NCBI GenBank assembly: GCA_035763085.1
Contig: DASUBV010000211.1
Coordinates: forward strand, 1-31,159
Reading direction: 5' to 3'
DNA length: 31,159 nucleotides
DNA from: DASUBV01 sp035763085
GTDB taxonomy: Bacteria > Actinomycetota > Actinomycetes > Streptosporangiales > Streptosporangiaceae
The notes below the pieces were generated by a model that searched no databases, was not told where the DNA came from, and was given only the letters and a program-made list of their open reading frames with translations. The position numbers and the translations under genes are program-made. This document shows, piece after piece, positions 8,047 through 15,728 of the stretch (position 1 is its first letter; each line of letters starts with the position of its first letter).

Positions 8047-9507
8047 ATGGCCGCTACCGTCGAGAAGGCCCCGCAGACCCTGGAGCGCGGGCAGCTCGGG
8101 CTGTTCGGGGTGATCATGCCGGGCCTGGCCCAGATCGCCCCGGCCTTCAACCTGTTCTTCACCACCGGCTTCATGGTCGCCCTGGCCGGCGCCTCGGCGC
8201 CGCTGATCTTCCTGATCTCCATGGTCGGCATGTGCGCGACGGGCAGCACCCTGGCGCAGTTCGCCGGGACCTACCCGAGCGCCGGGTCGTTCATCACCTA
8301 CATCACCCGGGCCATCGGGACCAAGGTGGCCGTCGCCATCGGCGTGATCACGCTGCTCGGCTACATCATCGCGTTCGGCGGCATCTACATCTTCGTCGGC
8401 AGCTACATCGTGCAGAACGTCTTCAGTGACCCGCACGTCTGGGGGCTGACCGCGATCACCACCATCGTGTACGGGGCACTGGTGGTGGCCCCGGTGGTGG
8501 TCGGGCTCCGGTTCGGCGTGCGGGTCACGGTCGCGCTGTACGCGTTCGAGGTCGTGCTGCTGCTCGCGCTCAGCGTGACCATCCTGGCCCGCGGCGGCGC
8601 CAGCGGCCTGTCGGCCACCCCGTTCCACTGGCCCGGCGGCGGGGCGCAGGACGTCCTGGTCGCCTTCAGCCTGGCGGTGCTCGCCTTCGGCGGGTTCGAG
8701 GCCGCCGCCCCGCTGGCCGAGGAGACCCGCGACCCGCGGCGCACGGTGCCGCTGGCGGTCCTCGGTGCGGTGGTGATCAGCGGGATCATCTACGTCGTGG
8801 GCTCCTACGCCCTGGTCACCGCGTTCGGCGTCGGCCACACCGGGGCACTGGCGGGCGACGCCAACCCGTTCCACACCGCCGCCAAGGCCTTCCTGCCATT
8901 CGTCGCGCCGCTGATCACCTGGGTGTTCCTGTCCAGCGTGACCAGTTCCTACGTGGCGGCCAATACCCAGACCGCGCGGGTGATCTTCGCCGGGGCCCGC
9001 GGCGGGCTGTGGAGCAAGGCGCTGGCCGGGATCTCGCCCCGGTTCCGCACCCCCGCCGCGGCGGCGGTGGCGTTCGTGGCGCCGAGCATCCTGATCGGCG
9101 TGGTCTCCACGGCCTTCACCGACCCGGGCACAGCGGTGAGCCTGCTGAGCACCTGGGGGATCCTCGGGCTGATCATCATGTACCTGGTGGCGAACGTGGC
9201 GCTGATCGTGGAGTGGGTCAGGTTCCGCCGCCGCGGCACCGCCAGGAACTTCTGGCTGTGGGTGGTCACGCCGGTCATCGGCATCCTGGTGCTGGCCATC
9301 CCGGTCTACGGCGACCTGCGGCCCGGCCAGCCCAGCCCGTACAGCGCACTGCCCTGGCTCACCATCGCCCTGATCGCCGTCGGCGTCATCTACGCGCTCG
9401 TGCTGGGCCGGGTCCGGCCGCAGGCGCTGCGCAACGCGCCGGCGCTGCTGGAAGGCGAGGAGAGCCTGGCCACCGACCCGCTGCCGGCCAGCTCCGCAGG
9501 CGATTAA
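8047..9507 (+). CDS. APC superfamily amino acid/amine permease
   Basis: 486 residues starting 3 bases after the hydrolase stop. The protein is almost wholly hydrophobic, with about 12 predicted membrane helices. The first helix contains G-x-I-M-P-G-L-A-Q-I-A-P-A, matching the unwound helix 1 of APC transporters, and helix 6 carries A-F-G-G-F-E, the characteristic APC glycine-Phe-Glu motif. It likely imports an amino acid, amine or related compound by proton symport or exchange. As last gene of the unit it supplies the substrate for the amidohydrolase and alpha/beta hydrolase, an inference from co-transcription. The C-terminal ~30 residues are hydrophilic and cytoplasmic. A strong terminator follows 20 bases after the stop. 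Confidence 0.88.
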   Translation: MAATVEKAPQTLERGQLGLFGVIMPGLAQIAPAFNLFFTTGFMVALAGASAPLIFLISMVGMCATGSTLAQFAGTYPSAGSFITYITRAIGTKVAVAIGVITLLGYIIAFGGIYIFVGSYIVQNVFSDPHVWGLTAITTIVYGALVVAPVVVGLRFGVRVTVALYAFEVVLLLALSVTILARGGASGLSATPFHWPGGGAQDVLVAFSLAVLAFGGFEAAAPLAEETRDPRRTVPLAVLGAVVISGIIYVVGSYALVTAFGVGHTGALAGDANPFHTAAKAFLPFVAPLITWVFLSSVTSSYVAANTQTARVIFAGARGGLWSKALAGISPRFRTPAAAAVAFVAPSILIGVVSTAFTDPGTAVSLLSTWGILGLIIMYLVANVALIVEWVRFRRRGTARNFWLWVVTPVIGILVLAIPVYGDLRPGQPSPYSALPWLTIALIAVGVIYALVLGRVRPQALRNAPALLEGEESLATDPLPASSAGD

Positions 9508-9526
9508 CGGCCGGCAGCGCTCAGCG

Positions 9527-9565
9527 GCAGGCTCCCCGCCAGGACTGGGCTGGCGGGGAGCCTGC
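9527..9565. terminator. Bidirectional terminator between convergent genes
   Basis: Perfect 15-bp stem (9527-9541 with 9551-9565) with a 9-base loop, followed on the + strand by GTGTTTT. It lies between the + strand permease and the minus strand MFS gene, so it can serve both. Confidence 0.85.
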
Positions 9566-9591
9566 GTGTTTTGCCCAGGACTTTCAGCTGC

Positions 9592-11139
9592 TTACCAGCG
9601 GCCGTGGTGGTCGGGGACTCGGAGGATCAGGGGCATGGTGGCGACCAGGATGATCGCGAAGATGGTGAAGATGTGGGCCTGGGTGATGCCGGGGTCGGCG
9701 CTGCGGGCCACGATGGCGGTGGTGACCGACACCGCCGTGATCGAGCCGGTCTGCCGGAACATGGCGCGCAGCCCGGCTAGCGCGGCCGCCTGATCCGGTG
9801 CCAGCTGGAGGGTCGCGTTGTTGGCGGCGGGCGTGGAGATGCCCATCCCGATCCCGCAGACCGCCGCGGCCACGGCCAGCCAGCCGTACGGGGGCAGCCC
9901 GGCCGGGCTGATTGCGGTGAGCAGCAGGCCGGCCGCGGTCAGGCTGAAGCCGGCCAGGATCGGCCACCGGTAGCCGGTGCGGCGCAGCAGGAACACGGTG
10001 ACGCCCGAGGTGGCGATCATGCCCGCGCCGCGGGCGGTCAGCAGGGTCCCGCCGGCCAGGATGGCCAGCCCGTACCGGTCATGGGCATAAAGCGGGATGA
10101 GCGCGCCGAAGCCCAGCACCGAGCTGCCGTACAGGAAGTTGAGCAGGTTCATCACGCCGAACCCGTGACCGGCCAGGTAGCGGATGCGGATGAACGGCGA
10201 GGCGGCGCGGGCGGAGTGCCGCACGAAGGCCACCAGCGAGATCGCCGCGGCGCACTCGGGGATCAGGAAGGCCGGGCTGGTCACCGAGCTGCCGTTGCCC
10301 AGCCAGGCGATGCCGAACATGGCCGGCAGCAGCGTCGCGCCGAGCAGCGCCACGCTGCGCAGGTCGAGCCGCTGGTCGGGAGTCCGGGCACTGACCGGGA
10401 TGAAGATGGTGCCGAGCACGATGAGGGCGATCCCGATCGGGACGTTGACCAGGAAGATCCCGCGCCAGGACCAGTAGGTCACGAACAGCCCGCCCAGCAC
10501 CGGGCCGACGATCCCGCCGACCGGGTAGATGCTGGAGAACAGGCCGACGGCGCGGTCCCGGTCGCGGCCGAAGATCTGCGCCACGATCCCGGTGGCCGAG
10601 GGCATGAACGCGCCGCCGCCGATGGCCTGCACGGCACGGAGCACGATGAGCAGGTAGATGTTGCCGGCGAAGCCGCAGCACAGTGAGGCCGTGGTGAACA
10701 GCACGGCGGCGCCCAGGAAGATCCGCCTGCGGCCGAACTGGTCGCCCAGCTTCCCGGCCAGCGGCAGCACCAGGATCTGGCCGAGGGAGTAGATGGTGAT
10801 GGTCCAGCTGCTCCAGTTGACCGGGGCGTGCAGGTCGTGCTGGAGTGCGGGCAGCGCGGTGGCCACGATCGTCTGATCGACCGATGCCATCAGCAGCGCC
10901 AGGCACACGATGGCGAAGACGATGAACCGGCCGCTGGCGGGCTCGCCGCCCGGCCCGGCCGGGCTGACGTCGGCCGCGCGGCCGGCGGTGCCGGCCGGGC
11001 CCGGGATGGGCTGGCTGCCGGTGAAATCGTCCGCCGGGAGGGCCGGGGCCGGCCCGGAGCCGGAGTGCCCGGTGTGGTCCGGGCTGGCGGCAGGTCTCGT
11101 TTTGCTTATGTTGTGTTCGGCCGCCACATGCCGGAACAC
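9592..11139 (-). CDS. MFS transporter, DHA2 (EmrB/QacA) family
   Basis: 515 residues. A hydrophilic, Pro/Gly-rich N-terminal tail of about 70 residues precedes roughly 14 membrane helices. Signature motifs of 14-helix drug exporters are present: S-V-D-Q-T-I-V-A-T-A-L-P in helix 1, GKLGDQFGRRR in the loop after helix 2 (motif A) and G-P-V-L-G-G-L-F in helix 5 (antiporter motif C). The family expels toxic organic compounds in exchange for protons. The divergent MarR gene 62 bases away is the usual partner and probably its repressor. The start is uncertain: GTG 11139 has no recognisable ribosome binding site and a GTG at 11127 is equally possible, so a leaderless mRNA may be involved. Confidence 0.88.
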   Translation of the reverse strand: MFRHVAAEHNISKTRPAASPDHTGHSGSGPAPALPADDFTGSQPIPGPAGTAGRAADVSPAGPGGEPASGRFIVFAIVCLALLMASVDQTIVATALPALQHDLHAPVNWSSWTITIYSLGQILVLPLAGKLGDQFGRRRIFLGAAVLFTTASLCCGFAGNIYLLIVLRAVQAIGGGAFMPSATGIVAQIFGRDRDRAVGLFSSIYPVGGIVGPVLGGLFVTYWSWRGIFLVNVPIGIALIVLGTIFIPVSARTPDQRLDLRSVALLGATLLPAMFGIAWLGNGSSVTSPAFLIPECAAAISLVAFVRHSARAASPFIRIRYLAGHGFGVMNLLNFLYGSSVLGFGALIPLYAHDRYGLAILAGGTLLTARGAGMIATSGVTVFLLRRTGYRWPILAGFSLTAAGLLLTAISPAGLPPYGWLAVAAAVCGIGMGISTPAANNATLQLAPDQAAALAGLRAMFRQTGSITAVSVTTAIVARSADPGITQAHIFTIFAIILVATMPLILRVPDHHGRW

Positions 11140-11147
11140 TACACTGC

Positions 11148-11174
11148 TTGCCGGCAGGCAACTAGTTATATATT
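11148..11174. promoter_or_regulatory. Divergent MFS/MarR control region with two palindromes
   Basis: TTGCC-GGCA-GGCAA (11148-11161) is an inverted repeat with 5-base arms, and AACTAGTT (11160-11167) is a perfect 8-base palindrome directly beside it. TATATT (11169-11174) resembles a -10 element for the MarR gene, 27 bases before its ATG. Position between the divergent regulator and exporter suggests MarR operator sites; this is not proven. Confidence 0.45.
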
Positions 11175-11201
11175 CGCCCAGGTAACGGTCAGGGAGCGCG
11201 C

Positions 11202-11660
11202 ATGGATGATAACGGCGTGATCCGGCTCCGCCGGGTCATCAGCAGGCTGGCCCGCCAGCTCAACAGCTCCTCGACCGGCGCCGGGCTGACCCCGTCACAG
11301 GCCTCGGTGCTCGGCCTGATCGCGGTCCGCGGCCCGCTGAGCCTGGCCGAGCTGACCGAGATCGAGGGGCTGAACCCGACGATGCTGTCCCGGGTGGTCG
11401 GCAAGCTGCAGGCGAAGGGGCTGATCAGCCGGATCCCGGACCCGGCCGACCTGCGCAGCGCCTCGGTCGCGGCCACGCCCGCCGGCAAGCAGCTGGACCG
11501 CCAGGTCAAAGCGCAGCGCTTCGCGGCGGTGTCGGCCTGCATGGAGCAGCTGGACACGCGGCACGAGGCGGCGATCACCGCTGCCCTGCCGGCCCTGGAG
11601 GAGCTGGCCGAGGCAATGCGCCAGGAGGGCCACCCGGCCGCCGGCCGCGACGGCGGCTAG
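11202..11660 (+). CDS. MarR family transcriptional regulator
   Basis: 152 residues, ATG preceded by GGGAG (11192-11196). It has the MarR layout: an N-terminal dimer helix, a winged helix (about 30-95) with recognition helix L-N-P-T-M-L-S-R-V-V-G-K-L and the wing segment R-I-P-D-P-A-D-L-R-S, matching the DxRS/DxRA wing motif, then a long C-terminal dimer helix. MarR proteins act as dimeric repressors released by phenolic or other small molecules. The divergent exporter gene is the evident target. It converges on the formamidase operon, with 69 bases between the stops and only a weak hairpin (about 11689-11704). Confidence 0.9.
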   Translation: MDDNGVIRLRRVISRLARQLNSSSTGAGLTPSQASVLGLIAVRGPLSLAELTEIEGLNPTMLSRVVGKLQAKGLISRIPDPADLRSASVAATPAGKQLDRQVKAQRFAAVSACMEQLDTRHEAAITAALPALEELAEAMRQEGHPAAGRDGG

Positions 11661-11729
11661 CGGCCAGGTGACCCGCGCCCGCGGCGGCCGGCGGCTGGCA
11701 GCCGGGGCGAGCAGGTGGCGGGCGGCGCG

Positions 11730-12749
11730 CTAGGCGGAGTAGCCCGCGGCGACCTCGCGCAGGTGATCGTGCATGCCGCGGTAGGAGGGCTGCGCGGTGC
11801 GCGGCAGCCAGTCCTTGCGGAGCATGGCCACCGAGGTGTAGTTGGTGTCGCAGACGTTGGCCAGCGGGGCCTGCACCGCCTGGGTGATGAACTGGTAGGC
11901 ATCCAGCTGGGACAGGCCAGTGTCGGCCGCGACCCACTGGACCAGGTCCAGCTGCGCGATCCGGAAGGCGTCCTCCAGCGGCCGGGCCGAGCCGGTGGAC
12001 ATGATGTGAGTGTCGGACTCCAGCCGCGGCCACGGCGTGGCCACGCCCTTGAGCAGGTCGACCATGATGACGGTGTTCATCGCGCACTCGACGGCGACAC
12101 CGCAGGTCTCGCCCTCGCCCTGGCGGGCGTGCCCGTCACCGATGGACAGCAGCCCGCCCTCGACGTTCACGCCCAGGTAGCAGGTCACCCCGGCGCGCAT
12201 CTCCGGGGTGTCCATGTTGCCGCCGAAAGCGTCGGGGACCAGCGCCGAGCGCACCTCCAGGTTGGCCGGGGCAACGCCCACGGTGCCGTGCATGGGGTTG
12301 AGCGGCAGCTCGGCGGTCCAGTCGCTGTCCCGCGCGACGAACTGGCAGGTGCCCTTGACCCGGTCCAGCTCCCAGATCCAGACGACCTCCGGCAGCGGGT
12401 CCTGCAGGGTCGCGGTCAGGTGCGTGGAGGTGAGCGCGCCGAACAGCGGCACCGTGGTGGAGGCGGCCCAGTCCCGGGACGGCTGCAGCGAGATGAAGTG
12501 CACGGCCAGGGTGTCGCCGGGCTCGGCGCCGGCCACGTAGAACGGCCCGGTCTGCGGGTTCAGGAACGGGAACTCGCAGACCTGCGAGACCAGGTCACCG
12601 GGCCCGCGGACGCGGCCGGCGAAGCAGTCCTCGGTCCACAGCTCCAGGATGGTTCCAGGCTGGATCCGGGCCGCCGGCGGCACGCCGCCGAACGTCCAGG
12701 CGTACTGGCCGGCCTCGGGCCGGAAGGTCAGGACCTGCGGGTCGCTCAT
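11730..12749 (-). CDS. Acetamidase/formamidase family protein
   Basis: 339 residues from ATG 12749, with GGAGG about 5 bases upstream; the ATG overlaps the LacI stop as ATGA. The frame is open further upstream, but that part is antisense-like. The protein has the FmdA/AmdA beta-rich fold, including G-D-T-L-A-V-H-F and the family-typical G-D-G-H-A-x-Q-G-x-G-E region near residue 185, which carries likely metal or active-site residues. The family hydrolyses formamide, acetamide and similar small amides to the acid plus ammonia in the cytoplasm. As last gene of the peptide-import operon it may release nitrogen from a small amide formed by the upstream hydrolases. That link is inference; the family also includes members of untested substrate. 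Confidence 0.88.
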   Translation of the reverse strand: MSDPQVLTFRPEAGQYAWTFGGVPPAARIQPGTILELWTEDCFAGRVRGPGDLVSQVCEFPFLNPQTGPFYVAGAEPGDTLAVHFISLQPSRDWAASTTVPLFGALTSTHLTATLQDPLPEVVWIWELDRVKGTCQFVARDSDWTAELPLNPMHGTVGVAPANLEVRSALVPDAFGGNMDTPEMRAGVTCYLGVNVEGGLLSIGDGHARQGEGETCGVAVECAMNTVIMVDLLKGVATPWPRLESDTHIMSTGSARPLEDAFRIAQLDLVQWVAADTGLSQLDAYQFITQAVQAPLANVCDTNYTSVAMLRKDWLPRTAQPSYRGMHDHLREVAAGYSA

Positions 12750-13984
12750 GAGGGCCTCCACGCCGCGGGCTGCGCGGCTTCTGGTGTGCGAGTCGGGTGC
12801 GGGTCTGCGGTTCGGGTACGGGCCGTGCGGGTGCCGGGGGTGCCGGGCCTGCGCGCGGCGGGCTGTCCCGCGCCGGGCGGCGGCGCCGCCGAGCTGCGCA
12901 GGACCAGGCTCATCGGCTCGCGGACCAGCTCGTCCTGCGCGGGCTGGCCCTCGATACGGGCGATCAGCGCGTCCACCGCCGTGGTGCCGAGCTCGGCCAG
13001 CGGCATGCACACGCTGGTGACCGGGACGTCGAGGAAGGCCAGGCACTCATCCTCGTCAAAGCTGACCACCGACATCTGCCCCGGCACCGAGACGCTCGCC
13101 GTGCGCAGCGCGCCGAGCAGCCCGAACAGCTGGTTGATGCTGCCCACCCCGACCGCCGTCGGCTGCGGGTCGCGGCGCAGCATCCGCAGCCCGGCATCCC
13201 ACCCGCCATCCTCGGTGGCCGGGGCGTGCCGGACGCTCAGGCTGAGCCCGCGCGCCGCGCACAGCCGGCGGGCGGCGCTGACCCGGCGGAACACGGTGTC
13301 CACGTCGGCCGGCCCGTCGATCAGCGCCACGCTGCGGTGACCCAGGCCGGCCACGTGGTCGATGAACAGCTGCACCGCGCCGGCCTCGTCCATCACCACG
13401 TCGTGCCCGCGGTCCGGGCCGCGCCGGTTGACGTAGACGTGCGGGACGGCGGTCACGCCGGGCTGGTGCTCGGGCACCCGCAGGGCGGTGGCCAGCAGCA
13501 GGCCGTCGACCCGGCTCTCCTCCACCAGGTAGCGGTACTCATCGGGCGGCCGCGGGTCGTCGGTGGGCTCCTCCATGATCAGCACGACGTAGCCGCGCTC
13601 GCGGGCCCGCTGCAGCGCGCCGCGCTGCAGGCGGACCCAGATCGGGTTGCGCAGCAGCGGGATGACCATGGCGAAGGCCCCGGTGCGGCGCCGCTTCAGG
13701 GCCCGGGCCAGGGCGTTGGGCCGGTAGCCCTGGGCCTGCGCGGTGCGCAGGACGCGCTCGTAGGTCTCCGGCCGGATGGACAGCGCCGGATCGCCGTTGA
13801 GCACCCGCGACACGGTGGAGACGTGCACGCCGGCGGCCTGGGCGATGTCGACCAGCCGGGGCGCCCGCCGCCCGGTGCCCGCCGCCGCGGCCGCACCGCC
13901 CGCCGGACCACCCCCGCCCGTGCCGCCGCCAGCCGGGCCCCGGCCCCTTCTCCCCCCGCCGGCTCCCCCGTCCGGCTCGCTCAC
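12746..13984 (-). CDS. LacI family transcriptional regulator within the peptide operon
   Basis: 412 residues from GTG 13984, which overlaps the DppA stop as GTGA; no other plausible start precedes the DNA-binding domain. A Gly/Ala/Arg-rich extension of about 45 residues comes first, then the LacI helix-turn-helix L-V-D-I-A-Q-A-A-G-V with V-S-T-V-S-R-V-L-N-G, the hinge helix ending P-N-A-L-A-R-A-L, and a periplasmic-binding-protein-like ligand domain (about 105-375). The tail (about 45 residues) is Pro/Arg/Thr-rich and low in complexity. LacI proteins usually bind sugars or nucleosides; control of a peptide operon is less usual. The likely target is the palindrome at 21590-21607 upstream of the operon. 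The stop overlaps the formamidase start as ATGA. Confidence 0.9.
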   Translation of the reverse strand: MSEPDGGAGGGRRGRGPAGGGTGGGGPAGGAAAAAGTGRRAPRLVDIAQAAGVHVSTVSRVLNGDPALSIRPETYERVLRTAQAQGYRPNALARALKRRRTGAFAMVIPLLRNPIWVRLQRGALQRARERGYVVLIMEEPTDDPRPPDEYRYLVEESRVDGLLLATALRVPEHQPGVTAVPHVYVNRRGPDRGHDVVMDEAGAVQLFIDHVAGLGHRSVALIDGPADVDTVFRRVSAARRLCAARGLSLSVRHAPATEDGGWDAGLRMLRRDPQPTAVGVGSINQLFGLLGALRTASVSVPGQMSVVSFDEDECLAFLDVPVTSVCMPLAELGTTAVDALIARIEGQPAQDELVREPMSLVLRSSAAPPPGAGQPAARRPGTPGTRTARTRTADPHPTRTPEAAQPAAWRPS

Positions 13985-14805
13985 ACAGCCTCGGCGACCG
14001 TGCGGGTCAGCAGGATCGCCGCGCAGAACGAGCGGTAGGTGGCCAGCCGGTCCTCGCCCTGGATGCGCAGTTCCCGCGGGCCGGCCCGCTCCACCCCGCG
14101 CACCCAGGTCGCCGCCTCGGCGATGTCGGTCGTGCGGACGAGCACCTCCAGCACGCCCGGGTCCAGCGGCGGCGGCGCGGCCTGCGCTGCCCCGGCCGCC
14201 GCGGCCTGCGCCTGGTCGCGGATCAGCGCGCACGCCTGGTCGGGGTGCAGGCTGTGCGCGGCCAGCCGGCTGACGTGCTCCTTCACCACGGCCTCGTGCA
14301 CGCCGGGGATCAGCTTGGCGGTCTCCTCGCAGGCCACCCGGTCGCCGGTGACCAGCACCACCGGAACGCCGTAGTGCGCGGCCACCAGCGCGTTGATGCC
14401 GGCCTCCCCGGTCACCGTGCCGTCCAGCCGCACCTCCACCACCGCGCGCGGGTTGTAGGTGTGCGACAGCCCGGCCGGCGCGCCGACCGACCCGTGGTAG
14501 GACACGAACAGCACCATGTCGAAGCTGTCGTCCAGGCCCTGCATCATGTACAGCGGCTTGTGGCTGCCCGAGATGTAGGACGCCCCGCCGGCCAGTGCCC
14601 GGGGCGGCAGGTTGCGCATCGTGGAGTGCGAGTCGTTGACCACGATCTGTGTCGCGCCGCCCGCGATCGCGCCTTCGATGGCCGCGTTGACCTCGGCCAG
14701 CAGCAGCTCGCGGCCCGCCGCGGCCTGCGGCCCGTCGCCGACGCACTGCTCCCAGTCGACGACCCCGGCCGTGCCCTCCATGTCGCTGGACAGGAAAACC
14801 TTCAC
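13981..14805 (-). CDS. dppA: M55 family D-aminopeptidase (DppA)
   Basis: 274 residues from GTG 14805, which overlaps the preceding stop as GTGA. The M55 zinc motifs known from B. subtilis DppA are all visible: S-D8-M-E10-G at the N-terminus, N-D-S-H near 60, Y-H-G near 105, S-H-T-Y near 115 and G-E-A-G-I-N near 133. The spacing is as in the Bacillus enzyme, a decameric cytoplasmic peptidase cutting N-terminal D-Ala or D-residues from short peptides. In Bacillus dppA heads a dipeptide ABC transporter operon, as it accompanies one here. The last ~65 residues are Ala-rich and diverged. Likely role: removing D-residues from imported peptides such as cell-wall fragments or non-ribosomal peptides. 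Confidence 0.92.
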   Translation of the reverse strand: MKVFLSSDMEGTAGVVDWEQCVGDGPQAAAGRELLLAEVNAAIEGAIAGGATQIVVNDSHSTMRNLPPRALAGGASYISGSHKPLYMMQGLDDSFDMVLFVSYHGSVGAPAGLSHTYNPRAVVEVRLDGTVTGEAGINALVAAHYGVPVVLVTGDRVACEETAKLIPGVHEAVVKEHVSRLAAHSLHPDQACALIRDQAQAAAAGAAQAAPPPLDPGVLEVLVRTTDIAEAATWVRGVERAGPRELRIQGEDRLATYRSFCAAILLTRTVAEAV

Positions 14806-15728
14806 GCTCGCCTCCGCTCCTCGATCCGGTAGGTGTCGTCGCTGGCGGCCTGCACCGAGTACGTGGCGCGGGCCAGGGTGGTGGCCCCGCCGTGCCGGCC
14901 GTCCGGGGTCAGGCACAGCGCCTGCAGGCCGGAGCGGAAGTCATCGGGCAGCTCCAGGGTCGGCCGCAGCGCCTCGGCGCAGGCATCGGCCGGGCTGTGC
15001 CCGGCTTCCAGCGCCAGCAGCACCGAGCGGGCGGTGTTGCCGCGGATGGCCAGCTCGCCGCTGCCGGTGCAGGCCGCGCCGCCGATCCGGCTATCACAGT
15101 AGTTGCCGGCCCCGATCAGCGCCGAGTCACCCACCCGGCCGGGGTACTTCCACGGGTAGCCGCTGGTGGAGACCCCGACGCACAGGTTCCCGCTGGCGTC
15201 CAGGGCCAGCACGTTCACCGTGCCGCGCGGGCCGTCGGGCGCCTTCATCGCCTGCAGCCGCGCCAGCGCCGCCTGCCGGTAGGCGATCTCCCCGTCGCCG
15301 CGGGCCCGGCCCGCCGGGCTGAGCGGGTCATCGGTCAGGCCGTCCCGCCACATCTGGCGTGCCTCGTCGGTGAGCGTCGGCCCGCGCTCGATGCCGGCCT
15401 CGTCGGCGAACTGCTCCGCGCCCGGGCCGACCAGCAGCAGATGCTGGCCGAGCTGGTCGAAGACCGCCCGCGCGATGGAGATCGGGTGCGGGAAGCCCTT
15501 CACCGCGCCGACCGCGCCCGCCCGCCGGGTCGCGCCGTCCATGATCGAGGCGTCCAGCTCGACCTCGCCGAGCAGGTTCGGCAGCCCGCCGACGCCGACG
15601 TAGTGGTCCTGCTCGTTGGACTCCACGATCCGGATCGCCGCCTCCACGGCGTCCATCGCGCTGCCGCCCTGGCGCAGCAGGGCGATCCCGGCCGCCAGGC
15701 CGATCTCGCCCCGCTCGCTAGCGATCAT
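14802..15728 (-). CDS. N-terminal-nucleophile (Thr) hydrolase: isoaspartyl peptidase / aspartylglucosaminidase type
   Basis: 308 residues from ATG 15728, overlapping the ATPase stop as ATGA. A GGAGG lies about 20 bases upstream, too far to be ideal, so translation is probably coupled. The family pattern is clear: G-V-G-G-L-P-N and E-L-D-A-S-I-M-D-G in the alpha part, then the self-cleavage site G-T170-V-N-V with T170 as predicted nucleophile, then G-N-Y-C-D and C-T-G-S-G-E in the beta part. The precursor should cut itself before T170 into alpha and beta chains. Relatives hydrolyse beta-aspartyl peptides, asparagine, or GlcNAc-asparagine. The G-G-L-P-N form is nearer to aspartylglucosaminidases than to plant asparaginases, so glycosyl-asparagine is a real alternative. 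In E. coli a relative (iaaA) sits beside a peptide importer. Confidence 0.88.
   Translation of the reverse strand: MIASERGEIGLAAGIALLRQGGSAMDAVEAAIRIVESNEQDHYVGVGGLPNLLGEVELDASIMDGATRRAGAVGAVKGFPHPISIARAVFDQLGQHLLLVGPGAEQFADEAGIERGPTLTDEARQMWRDGLTDDPLSPAGRARGDGEIAYRQAALARLQAMKAPDGPRGTVNVLALDASGNLCVGVSTSGYPWKYPGRVGDSALIGAGNYCDSRIGGAACTGSGELAIRGNTARSVLLALEAGHSPADACAEALRPTLELPDDFRSGLQALCLTPDGRHGGATTLARATYSVQAASDDTYRIEERRRA

Noticed and set aside
11661..11729. Terminator between MarR and formamidase genes
   Set aside because: Only a 5-6 bp stem (about 11689-11704) with a 3-base loop is present, too weak to call.
12746..14746. 666-codon frame that could be read as a long LacI fusion
   Set aside because: The N-terminal part is the shadow of the DppA gene in another frame; the LacI gene starts at GTG 13984 with a 4-base overlap.
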